Shown: piece after piece, positions 1 to 4,991 of the stretch
Numbering within the stretch: position 1 is the first letter of the stretch
How the letters are laid out: each line of letters begins with the position of its first letter
Assembly (NCBI GenBank): GCA_900545075.1
Contig: UQXT01000104.1
Coordinates: 1 to 6,655, forward strand
Reading direction: 5' to 3'
Length of the DNA: 6,655 bases
Source of the DNA: an uncultured Collinsella sp.
GTDB taxonomy: Bacteria; Actinomycetota; Coriobacteriia; Coriobacteriales; Coriobacteriaceae
Program-made: the position numbers and the translations under genes
Notes under the pieces: model-generated
The model's input: the letters and a program-made list of their open reading frames with translations, nothing else
What the model was told of the DNA's origin: nothing
The model's database searches: none

Positions 1-68
1 TGGACCGAAGCGAACGCTGCCTTTGCGGCTGCCGCGGAGTCGAGTGGAGTCTGCTTGGAATCTGCCAT
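1..68 (-). CDS. 5' end of an unrecognised protein gene, cut by the window edge
   Basis: An ATG at 68-66 on the minus strand opens a frame with no stop as far as position 1. It gives 22 complete codons, starting MADSKQTPLDSAAAAKAAFA. A strong ribosome-binding site, AGGAGG, lies 6 nt upstream, which is the main reason to call this a real gene start. The N-terminus is alanine-rich and polar, with no signal peptide or membrane segment visible. It does not look like ribosomal protein L5, the usual product after L24, nor like S14. It lies in the same direction as the ribosomal operon but beyond its terminator, so it is probably a separate transcription unit. No function can be assigned from 22 residues. 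Confidence 0.65.
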   Translation of the reverse strand, partial: MADSKQTPLDSAAAAKAAFASV

Positions 69-118
69 ATGTGCCTCCTGCGTCGTGAAAAGTCTTTTAT
101 TTCAGACAGCTCTATATT

Positions 119-246
119 CGCACAAATGCGCGTGTATGCGCGTGCTTTTGCGTGTATTACCGCTAAATGGTCAAAGTTCAGCAATTGACGGCGCATATAC
201 ACGCATACTCACACAGTCCTACGCACGTAACTACGCACAAATGCGC
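119..246. repeat. Cluster of short direct and inverted repeats upstream of the partial gene
   Basis: The 13-mer CGCACAAATGCGC occurs exactly at 119-131 and 234-246, and each copy is itself a small inverted repeat (CGCA/TGCG). Between them the octamer GCGTGTAT occurs at 130-137 and 150-157 on the plus strand and at 197-204 on the minus strand. The stretch is rich in alternating purine-pyrimidine steps. It lies 50-180 nt upstream of the gene starting at 68, where promoter and operator sites would be expected. A binding site for a regulator is possible, but no clean -35/-10 pair was found. Confidence 0.5.
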
Positions 247-304
247 ATCACCTGATCCCTAGGGGACGGAGGAAAACGGATCATTTGAGGCGTCGCGCCA
301 GCCA

Positions 305-366
305 ACAGTTGCCCTTTTAACCGTTGCCTCACCGAGTCCGCAGCAACGCACAAGCTGACCAACTGT
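305..366. other. Nested inverted repeat (possible structured RNA)
   Basis: An outer stem ACAGTTG (305-311) pairs with CAACTGT (360-366). Inside it CGTTGC (322-327) pairs with GCAACG (343-348), and inside that CTC (328-330) can pair with GAG (334-336). If transcribed on the minus strand it would lie in the 5' region of the gene starting at 68. It could also be a DNA-level feature or chance. There is no T-tract, so it is not an intrinsic terminator. Confidence 0.3.
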
Positions 367-391
367 CACGCCAGCCTTCGTGCGCGCAACC

Positions 392-430
392 ACTCATTTA
401 AGACTGTCCCCAATGAGTACCCGATGAGTA
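392..430. repeat. Short inverted and direct repeats just after the operon terminator
   Basis: ACTCATT (392-398) and AATGAGT (412-418) form a 7-bp inverted repeat with a 13-nt loop. ATGAGTA occurs directly at 413-419 and again at 424-430. The loop region contains GACTGTCCCC, read GGGGACAGTC on the other strand. GGGGAC-type motifs beside small inverted repeats recall REP-like dispersed palindromes or decayed insertion-element ends. That resemblance is an impression; no transposase is present. Confidence 0.3.
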
Positions 431-436
431 GGGATC

Positions 437-470
437 AAAAAGGCCCGGATGCCGTGGCATCCGGGCCTTT
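437..470 (-). terminator. Intrinsic terminator of the ribosomal-protein operon
   Basis: On the minus strand a GC-rich hairpin has a 15-nt stem arm (470-456) that is perfectly complementary to its partner (453-439). The tip is too tight to close fully, so the effective loop is about 4 nt. It is followed by a run of five T (441-437). The hairpin starts 27 nt past the rplX stop. This is a textbook Rho-independent terminator. It ends the transcript after L24, so rplE and the rest of the spc genes are not expected on this transcript. Read on the plus strand it ends in only TTT, so bidirectional use is less likely. Confidence 0.93.
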
Positions 471-496
471 GCTAGCAACTTGATGTTGCGGGCAGC

Positions 497-802
497 TTAG
501 AACTTGTGGCCGCACTTCTTGCAGACGCGCAGCTTGTTCTTGCCGTCCTTCTCGTGACCGACGCGGGTAACCTTACCGCACTCGGGGCAAACGAGATTGA
601 CGTTGGAGGCGTCGATGGGAGCCTCCTGCGAAACGATGCCGCCCTGCTGGTTGGCAGCGTTGGGCTTGACGGCCTTCTTGACGACCGAAACGCCCTCGAC
701 AACGACCTTGTTCTCGGCGGGAAGAGCACGCAGGACAACGCCCTGCTTGCCGCGATCCTTACCAGAGAGAACCTGGACCTTATCGCCCTTCTTGATATAC
801 AT
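497..802 (-). CDS. rplX: 50S ribosomal protein L24, four-cysteine form
   Basis: This 101-residue protein binds the 5' domain of 23S rRNA and is one of the assembly initiators of the large subunit. The KOW motif is at the N-terminus, with KKGDKVQVLSGKDRGKQG at residues 4-21. The C-terminal half holds C72-P-E-C75 and C94-K-K-C97, two CxxC pairs that would make a zinc ribbon. Many L24 proteins lack these cysteines, so this is the metal-binding variant. The length is normal for bacterial L24. The ATG is preceded by AGGGGAG at short spacing and follows the rplN stop by 13 nt. It is the last gene before the terminator, whereas in most bacteria rplE comes next. Confidence 0.97.
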   Translation of the reverse strand: MYIKKGDKVQVLSGKDRGKQGVVLRALPAENKVVVEGVSVVKKAVKPNAANQQGGIVSQEAPIDASNVNLVCPECGKVTRVGHEKDGKNKLRVCKKCGHKF

Positions 803-815
803 ATATCTCCCCTAA

Positions 816-1184
816 CTACAGGGTCTCGGGAGCGAGCGAGACGATCTTCATGTACTTCTTGTCACGAAGCTCGCGAGCGACGGGCCCGAAGATACGGGTG
901 CCGACGGGCGAACCATCGTTGTTGATGACAACGCAGGCGTTCTCATCAAAGCGAATGTAGGAGCCATCCTTGCGGCGGATCTCCTTAACGGTGCGAACGA
1001 CGACGCAACGGACAACGTCCTTCTTCTTGACGTTGGCGCCAGGGGTAGCCTCCTGGACAGCACCGATGAACACATCGCCGATGCCTGCATAACGACGCTT
1101 GGAACCGCCAAGCACCTTGATGCAGCGAATCTTGCGAGCGCCGGAGTTGTCGGCGACGTTCAGCATGGTTTGCATCTGAATCAT
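816..1184 (-). CDS. rplN: 50S ribosomal protein L14
   Basis: This 122-residue protein matches the standard L14 length. It starts MIQMQTMLNVADNSGARKIRCIKVL, the L14 signature, and continues with KKKDVVRCVVVRT, RFDENACVVIN and GTRIFGPVARELR. L14 sits at the subunit interface of the 50S particle, contacts 23S rRNA and L19, and forms an intersubunit bridge. GGAGG lies 10 nt before the ATG. The gene classically opens the spc operon. Here it follows rpsQ after a 118-nt structured spacer, so it may be read through from the S10 genes with extra control at the spacer, or may have its own promoter, which I could not identify. Confidence 0.98.
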   Translation of the reverse strand: MIQMQTMLNVADNSGARKIRCIKVLGGSKRRYAGIGDVFIGAVQEATPGANVKKKDVVRCVVVRTVKEIRRKDGSYIRFDENACVVINNDGSPVGTRIFGPVARELRDKKYMKIVSLAPETL

Positions 1185-1209
1185 GGTAGATGTTCCTCCG
1201 AACTAAGAA

Positions 1210-1275
1210 CCGAAGAGAGGTGCGCAGCCTTTATGCGGCCCGTGGTATGCAAGCCAGGCATACGCACATCTTCGG
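1210..1275 (-). promoter_or_regulatory. Candidate structured RNA element in the rpsQ-rplN spacer
   Basis: On the minus strand CCGAAGA (1275-1269) pairs with TCTTCGG (1216-1210), closing the element. Inside, GTGCG (1267-1263) pairs with CGCAC (1224-1220). Directly adjoining is a hairpin, TATGC (1262-1258) with GCATA (1250-1246), plus a small GCC/GGC hairpin (1239-1237 with 1229-1227). Together they resemble a three-way junction. The closing strand ends about 25 nt before the rplN start, leaving the GGAGG site just downstream. This arrangement suits a binding site for a ribosomal protein that controls rplN-rplX. No known family was recognised, and it does not visibly resemble the S8-binding site used in the E. 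coli spc operon. Confidence 0.5.
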
Positions 1276-1285
1276 AAACGTACAA

Positions 1286-1301
1286 GTCGTAAGAGCGACT
1301 G
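1286..1301 (-). other. Small hairpin just after the rpsQ stop
   Basis: On the minus strand AGTCG and CGACT form a 5-bp stem around a 6-nt loop, starting 2-4 nt after the rpsQ stop codon. No T-tract follows, so it is not a convincing terminator. It may mark the end of the S10 part, as an RNA-processing or pause structure, or be incidental. Confidence 0.3.
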
Positions 1302-1302
1302 C

Positions 1303-1563
1303 TTATTTAGCGCGCTCGACGACCTCGATGAGGCGCCAACGCTTCATCTTGGACATAGGACGGGTCTCCATAACGCGGACGGTGTCGCCCACGCCAGCCG
1401 TGCACTCCTCGTCGTGAGCGTGCAGCTTCTTGGAGCTGGTCATCATCTTGCCGTACTTGGGGTGACGCTTGCGCTCGGTGATGGTGACAACGATGGTCTT
1501 GGCACCGGAGACGGAGGTAACGACACCCGTACGGACCATACGCGAGTTACGCGAATCAGTCAT
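1303..1563 (-). CDS. rpsQ: 30S ribosomal protein S17
   Basis: This 86-residue protein has the usual S17 length. The OB-fold core shows RTGVVTSVSGAKTIVVTITER at residues 11-31, followed by RHPKYGKMM and the family block GDTVRVMETRPMSKMKRW near the C-terminus. S17 is a primary binder of the 5' domain of 16S rRNA and nucleates 30S assembly. AAGGAG lies just upstream of the ATG, 16 nt after rpmC. It is the last gene of the classical S10 gene order. The spacer that follows is the second-longest intergenic gap inside this operon. Confidence 0.98.
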   Translation of the reverse strand: MTDSRNSRMVRTGVVTSVSGAKTIVVTITERKRHPKYGKMMTSSKKLHAHDEECTAGVGDTVRVMETRPMSKMKRWRLIEVVERAK

Positions 1564-1579
1564 GTTCTCTCCTTAGGTC

Positions 1580-1795
1580 CTACTCGGCGACAGCGGACTT
1601 CTCCGCTGCGATCTCGCGGGCGCGCTGCTCCGTGAGGACGCGAGCGATGTCCTTCTTCACGGTGTTGACGCGAGCGGTGTTGTCCAGCTGGCTGGTGGCC
1701 ATCTGGAAACGAAGGTTAAAGAGCTCGGCGCGCATTTCCTTCAGCTTCTCAACGAGCTGAGCGTCCGAGAGCTCACGAATCTCTGCGGGCTTCAT
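1580..1795 (-). CDS. rpmC: 50S ribosomal protein L29
   Basis: This is a 71-residue, almost entirely helical protein. It shows the L29 pattern MKPAEIRELSDAQLVEKLKEMR followed by AELFNLRFQMATSQLDNTARV and KKDIARVLTEQR. L29 lies near the exit of the peptide tunnel beside L23, where it helps form the docking area for trigger factor and the signal recognition particle. Its ATG shares one base with the rplP stop codon (TAATG), so translation is probably coupled to L16. The last residues (REIAAEKSAVAE) slightly exceed the shortest family members. No anomaly is seen. Confidence 0.97.
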   Translation of the reverse strand: MKPAEIRELSDAQLVEKLKEMRAELFNLRFQMATSQLDNTARVNTVKKDIARVLTEQRAREIAAEKSAVAE

Positions 1796-2298
1796 TAGTT
1801 CTCCTCCTTGGCGGCGGCGGCGTCCTCAGCAGCCCACTTGGCCTCGAGAGCGGCCTCCTCAGCCATCTCCTTCTCGATGCGCTGCTCGGCGTTCTTGGCA
1901 GCAACAATCTTGGTCTTGATGGGAAGCTTGTGCTGTGCAAGACGCAGAGCCTCGCGAGCGACCTCCTCGGGCACGCCCTTGACCTCGAACATGATGCGGC
2001 CGGGCTTGACGACGGCCACCCACTCCTCGGGGTTACCCTTACCAGAACCCATGCGAGTCTCGGCAGGCTTCTTGGTGATGGGCTTATCGGGGAAGATCGT
2101 GATGTAGACACGACCGCCACGCTTCATGTAGCGGGTCATGGCAATACGAGCGGCCTCGATCTGACGGTTGGTGATCCAATGGGCCTCGAGAGCCTGGATA
2201 CCAAACTCGCCGAAATGCAGCTCGGTATTACCCTTGGCCTGGCCCTTCATGGAGCCACGCTGCACCTTGCGGTGAAGAATACGCTTAGGGGCAAGCAC
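1795..2298 (-). CDS. rplP: 50S ribosomal protein L16 with an acidic C-terminal tail
   Basis: Residues 1-134 are canonical L16: MLAPKRILHRKVQRGSMKG, then RQIEAARIAMTRYMKRGG, RMGSGKGNPEEWVAVVKPG and finally LPIKTK. L16 binds near the tRNA A-site and P-site elbows and is needed late in 50S assembly. The protein is 167 residues, against roughly 137-145 in most bacteria. The extra C-terminal part, about residues 138-167, is rich in Ala and Glu, predicted helical and acidic. The start codon is GTG, sharing its first base with the rpsC TAG stop, and AGGAGGGG lies upstream within the rpsC end, so the two genes are coupled. The start matches the family's MLxPKR N-terminus. Confidence 0.97.
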   Translation of the reverse strand: MLAPKRILHRKVQRGSMKGQAKGNTELHFGEFGIQALEAHWITNRQIEAARIAMTRYMKRGGRVYITIFPDKPITKKPAETRMGSGKGNPEEWVAVVKPGRIMFEVKGVPEEVAREALRLAQHKLPIKTKIVAAKNAEQRIEKEMAEEAALEAKWAAEDAAAAKEEN

Positions 2299-3008
2299 TA
2301 CTGACCCCTCCTCTCGGAGTTACGACGACGAGGACGGGAAGAGCCCTCGAGTGCAGGGTTGGGAACAGGCTGGCCCGGGAGCTTCTCGCCCAGGTAGATC
2401 CAGACCTTCACGCCGCAGGCACCCATGGTGGTGCTGGCGACAGCCGTGCCGTAGTCGATCTTGGCACGGAGGGTGTGCAGAGGCACGCGACCCTCACGGT
2501 ACCACTCACGACGGCCCATCTCGGCACCGCCGAGACGACCGGAGCACTGGATACGGATGCCCTTGGCGCCGGCCTTGCGGGCGGACTGGACAGCCTTGCG
2601 CATAGCGCGACGGAAGGCAACGCGGCCCTCGAGCTGCTCAGCGATGGACTGAGCAACGAGGTTGGCGTCGAGCTCGGGGCGCTTGATCTCGACAACGTCG
2701 ACGGAGAGCTGGCCCTTGGAGACGCCAGCGACCTTCTCGAGCTCGGTGCGGAGGGTATCGATCTCGGCGCCCTTCTTACCGATGACAACGCCGGGGCGAG
2801 CGGTGAGGATGATGACCTTCACCTTGTCGCCAGCGCGCTCGATCTCGACACGGGAGACAGCTGCGCGGGAAAGACGCTTCTCGAGGTACTTGCGGATCTC
2901 GAGATCGTTACCGAGGGTCTTAGCGTAATCCTTCTCTGCGAACCAGCGGGAGCGCCAGTTCTCGGTGATGCCAAGACGGAAGCCGGTGGGGTAGACTTTC
3001 TGACCCAT
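2298..3008 (-). CDS. rpsC: 30S ribosomal protein S3
   Basis: This 236-residue protein begins MGQKVYPTGFRLGITENWRSRW, the S3 signature. The type-2 KH domain carries the GXXG-type loop VIGKKGAEI at residues 75-83. The C-terminal domain shows GRLGGAEMGRREWYREGRVPLHTLRAKIDYG at 158-188. S3 lines the mRNA entry channel with S4 and S5 and contributes to ribosomal helicase activity. The last 15-20 residues are basic and arginine-rich (RPRRRNSERRGQ), a common variable tail. AAAGGAGG lies in the 3' end of rplV, and the gap to rplV is only 6 nt. Confidence 0.98.
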   Translation of the reverse strand: MGQKVYPTGFRLGITENWRSRWFAEKDYAKTLGNDLEIRKYLEKRLSRAAVSRVEIERAGDKVKVIILTARPGVVIGKKGAEIDTLRTELEKVAGVSKGQLSVDVVEIKRPELDANLVAQSIAEQLEGRVAFRRAMRKAVQSARKAGAKGIRIQCSGRLGGAEMGRREWYREGRVPLHTLRAKIDYGTAVASTTMGACGVKVWIYLGEKLPGQPVPNPALEGSSRPRRRNSERRGQ

Positions 3009-3014
3009 ACAGCT

Positions 3015-3386
3015 TTACGCCTCCTTTCGAGGAGCAACGACGACGGTGATGTGGGAAGTACGCTTCAGAATGCGAGAAGCGGAACCCTTGGCGCGGGGAC
3101 GGATGCGCTTAAGCGTCGGACCCTCGTCAACATAAGCAGCGGCGACAACCAGGTTGTCGGCACGCAGACCGTTGTTGTTCTCGGCGTTCGCAACGGCGGA
3201 ACGGAGAACCTTCTCGACATCCACGGCGACGGCGCGGTCGCAGAAGTGGAGGATGTCGAAGGCCTGAGCGACAGGCTTGCGGCGGATCAGATCGACCACC
3301 AGGCGGGCCTTGCTGGGGGAAACACGCACGTACTTAGCGACGGCGCGAACCTCGGTGGCCTCAGTTTCAATAGACTTAGTTGCCAT
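3015..3386 (-). CDS. rplV: 50S ribosomal protein L22
   Basis: The protein is 123 residues. The first 12 or so residues (MATKSIETEATE) form a short variable extension before the conserved core, AVAKYVRVSPSKARLVVDLIRRK. The L22 pattern continues with VLRSAVANAENN and the beta-hairpin region around residues 80-105 (VVAAAYVDEGP, RIRPRAKGSASRI). This loop reaches into the nascent-peptide tunnel, and changes there are known to cause macrolide resistance in other bacteria. Nothing in the loop looks deleted or duplicated. A run of G (GGGGG) about 9 nt before the ATG serves as the ribosome-binding site. rpsC follows after 6 nt. Confidence 0.98.
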   Translation of the reverse strand: MATKSIETEATEVRAVAKYVRVSPSKARLVVDLIRRKPVAQAFDILHFCDRAVAVDVEKVLRSAVANAENNNGLRADNLVVAAAYVDEGPTLKRIRPRAKGSASRILKRTSHITVVVAPRKEA

Positions 3387-3400
3387 TTACGGTTAACCCC

Positions 3401-3661
3401 CTATTTGGCCTTGTGGCCACGGAACGTACGAGTCGGCGCGAACTCGCCGAGCTTGTGACCAACCATGGACTCGGTAACATACACGGGCACATGCTTGCGG
3501 CCGTCGTGGACGGCGATGGTGTGACCAACCATCTCGGGGAAGATGGTGGACGCGCGGGACCAGGTCTTCACGACGTCCTTCTTGCCAGCCTCGTTCATCG
3601 CGGTGATACGCGAGAGAAGGCGAGTCTCCACGAACGGGCCCTTTTTGAGACTTCTGCTCAT
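3401..3661 (-). CDS. rpsS: 30S ribosomal protein S19
   Basis: This 86-residue protein begins MSRSLKKGPFVETRLLSRI. It carries TWSRASTIFPEMVGHTIAVHDGRKHVPVYVTESMVGHKLGEFAPTR, which covers the whole S19 family signature. S19 sits in the head of the small subunit with S13, near the A-site finger of the 50S subunit. AGGAGAAAG precedes the ATG. It lies 32 nt after rplB and 14 nt before rplV, the normal order. Length and composition are standard. Confidence 0.98.
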   Translation of the reverse strand: MSRSLKKGPFVETRLLSRITAMNEAGKKDVVKTWSRASTIFPEMVGHTIAVHDGRKHVPVYVTESMVGHKLGEFAPTRTFRGHKAK

Positions 3662-3693
3662 AAGTGCTTTCTCCTAAAACTCGGTATCCGAAA

Positions 3694-4524
3694 TTACTTC
3701 TTACGGCGACGAATGATGTGCTGGTTCGAGACCTTCTTCTTCTTGCGCGTACGAAGGCCCTTCGTCGGCTTACCCCAGGGGGTAACGGAGGGACGACCAG
3801 AGGTGTGGTTCTTGCCCTCGCCACCGCCGTGCGGGTGGTCGACAGGGTTCATGACGGTACCGCGGACGGTCGGGCGCACGTTCATGTGGCGCTTACGGCC
3901 GGCCTTGCCGATGACGATGTTGGAGTGATCGGCGTTGCCGACCTCACCGACGGTGGCGCGGCAGGTAACGAGGATGCGGCGCATCTCGGAGGAAGGCATA
4001 CGGACGATAGCGTACTTGCCCTCCTTACCCATCAGCTGGCAGGAGTTACCGGCGGAACGGGCGATAGCGGCGCCCTTGCCCGGCTGGAACTCGACGGCGT
4101 GGATGAGCGTACCGACGGGGATGTCGGCGAGGGGCAGAGCGTTGCCCGGCTTGATGTCGGCGTCAGAACCGGACATGATGGTCTGACCGACCTCGAGGCC
4201 CTTGGGGGCCAGGATGTAGCGCTTCTCACCGTCAGCGTAGTGCAGCAGAGCGATGCGAGCGGAACGGTTCGGATCGTACTCGATCGTGGCAACCTTGGCG
4301 GGCACGCCGTCCTTGTTGCGCTTGAAGTCGATCACGCGGTAACGACGCTTCACGCCGCCGCCCTGGTGGCGGGTGGTGATGCGGCCGTTGTTGTTACGAC
4401 CGGCCTTCTTGGGCAGGGGCTCGAGAAGAGACTTCTCGGGCTTAGTGCAGGTGATCTCGGAGAAGTCGGAGATCGTCTGCCAACGCCTACCAGCGGAGGT
4501 CGGCTTAAGGTGCTTTACAGCCAT
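3694..4524 (-). CDS. rplB: 50S ribosomal protein L2
   Basis: The product has 276 residues, the usual L2 length. It starts MAVKHLKPTSAGRRWQTISD. The first RNA-binding fold contains RNNNGRITTRHQGGGVKRRYRVIDF, and the C-terminal part contains the hallmark MNPVDHPHGGGEGK, with the conserved histidine implicated near the peptidyl-transferase centre. L2 binds domain IV of 23S rRNA and is needed for subunit joining. I chose the ATG at 4524 over an in-frame upstream start at 4599. It matches the family N-terminus and has AAAGGG at 4536-4531 with 6-nt spacing. It is preceded by an unusually long structured gap instead of lying close to rplW. Confidence 0.98.
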   Translation of the reverse strand: MAVKHLKPTSAGRRWQTISDFSEITCTKPEKSLLEPLPKKAGRNNNGRITTRHQGGGVKRRYRVIDFKRNKDGVPAKVATIEYDPNRSARIALLHYADGEKRYILAPKGLEVGQTIMSGSDADIKPGNALPLADIPVGTLIHAVEFQPGKGAAIARSAGNSCQLMGKEGKYAIVRMPSSEMRRILVTCRATVGEVGNADHSNIVIGKAGRKRHMNVRPTVRGTVMNPVDHPHGGGEGKNHTSGRPSVTPWGKPTKGLRTRKKKKVSNQHIIRRRKK

Positions 4525-4552
4525 TACAATCCCTTTCAATAGGAATCCGTTA

Positions 4553-4597
4553 GCCATCGCAGACAGGGATTCGAGGTTCTGCCTCGGGTGCGATGAC
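4553..4597 (-). promoter_or_regulatory. Hairpin immediately upstream of rplB
   Basis: On the minus strand GTCATCGCA (4597-4589) pairs with TGCGATGGC (4561-4553), nine pairs including one G-U. Inside is a second stem, CGAGG (4586-4582) with CCTCG (4576-4572), around a 5-nt loop. The base of the structure is about 17 nt from the rplB ribosome-binding site. It is the last of three hairpins in the rplW-rplB spacer and the best placed to influence L2 translation. Confidence 0.5.
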
Positions 4598-4604
4598 ACC
4601 GGAC

Positions 4605-4630
4605 GTATACACGGTTCCGGGCGTGTCCAT
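4605..4630 (-). repeat. 26-bp conserved element, copy 2 (rplW-rplB spacer)
   Basis: On the minus strand the element begins ATGGACACGCCCG and ends CCGTGTATAC. It matches the copy in the rplC leader (6470-6495) at 23 of 26 positions, in the same orientation. It can fold as ACACG/CGTGT (4626-4622 with 4613-4609) around an 8-nt loop. Its first ATG also opens a 26-codon frame (4630-4550, starting MDTPGTVYT) ending in TAA. That frame has no clear ribosome-binding site, and translation is unproven. Confidence 0.6.
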
Positions 4631-4647
4631 TTTATACGCCCAAAACC
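4613..4647 (-). promoter_or_regulatory. Middle hairpin of the rplW-rplB spacer, overlapping the 26-bp element
   Basis: On the minus strand GGTT (4647-4644) pairs with AACC (4616-4613), and GGGCGT (4641-4636) pairs with ACGCCC (4624-4619). A 2x2 internal loop separates the stems and the loop is 11 nt. It uses the same bases (4619-4624) as the small hairpin of the 26-bp element, so the two folds exclude each other. Mutually exclusive hairpins are a common basis for RNA switches. Here that is only a suggestion from base pairing. Confidence 0.45.
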
Positions 4648-4648
4648 T

Positions 4649-4686
4649 TGAGCTCTCGCCTCCCCTATTTGGGAGGCATGAGCTCA
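4649..4686 (-). promoter_or_regulatory. Strong hairpin at the start of the rplW-rplB spacer
   Basis: On the minus strand TGAGCTC (4686-4680) pairs with GAGCTCA (4655-4649), and GCCTCCC (4677-4671) pairs with GGGAGGC (4664-4658). A 2x2 internal loop separates them, with a 6-nt loop at the tip. It starts 17 nt after the rplW stop. Only TTTT follows, 7 nt downstream (GGTTTTGGG), so terminator function would be weak at best. Partial attenuation, mRNA stabilisation or protein binding are alternatives. Confidence 0.55.
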
Positions 4687-4703
4687 CTCAACAGCAGCGA
4701 GTC

Positions 4704-4991
4704 TTAGGCCTGGTTGCCAAAGACCTCGATGGTGTCGCCCTCGGCCAGCGTGACGATGGCCTTCTTCCAAGAACGGGTCTTGCCGGCGACATAGCGCACG
4801 CGCTTGGTCTTGGGCTTGACCGTCAGGGTGTTCACGCGAACGACCTTGACGCCGAAGATCTCCTCGACAGCGTCCTTGATCTGATACTTGTTAGCATCCT
4901 TGGCGACCTCGAACGTGTACTTGTTCTGCTCCATACCGGAGAAGGAACGCTCGGACACGATCGGACGGATGATGATCTCGTGGGCGGTCAT
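4704..4991 (-). CDS. rplW: 50S ribosomal protein L23
   Basis: This is a 95-residue protein. The core signatures are IIIRPIVSERSFSGMEQNKYTFEVAKDANKYQIKDAVEEIFGVKVVRVNTL at residues 6-56, followed by the basic loop KPKTKRVRY and the closing strand ITLAEGDTIEVF-type (here IVTLAEGDTIEVF, 79-91). L23 stands at the exit of the peptide tunnel and is the main ribosomal dock for trigger factor and part of the SRP site. The ATG directly abuts the rplD TAA stop, so translation is probably coupled. The normal neighbour rplB is separated from it by 179 nt. Confidence 0.97.
   Translation of the reverse strand: MTAHEIIIRPIVSERSFSGMEQNKYTFEVAKDANKYQIKDAVEEIFGVKVVRVNTLTVKPKTKRVRYVAGKTRSWKKAIVTLAEGDTIEVFGNQA

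Noticed and set aside
119..246. CRISPR array or plasmid iterons
   Set aside because: The repeats are too short and unevenly spaced for CRISPR, there are no spacers of equal length, and no replication gene is present.
55..255. Plus-strand 66-codon ORF in the non-coding region
   Set aside because: It lacks a ribosome-binding site, overlaps the start of the better supported minus-strand gene, and its sequence is mostly translated repeats.
2475..3458. Long plus-strand ORF of 327 codons
   Set aside because: It lies antisense to rpsC and rplV, both certain genes. Its Leu/Asp/Gly-rich composition is what a GC-rich codon bias yields on the opposite strand.
3664..4542. Plus-strand ORF of 292 codons and others like it (5794-6588, 506-925)
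   Set aside because: All are antisense to clear ribosomal-protein genes with the same biased composition, so they are not genes.
4525..4599. Upstream in-frame start for rplB at 4599
   Set aside because: The extra 25 residues are not part of L2, they overlap the structured spacer, and the ATG at 4524 has a proper ribosome-binding site and the family N-terminus.
4631..4636. TATAAA on the minus strand in the rplW-rplB spacer as a -10 promoter box
   Set aside because: No acceptable -35 hexamer lies 16-18 nt upstream, and the bases form the loop of a hairpin. An internal promoter is possible but unsupported.
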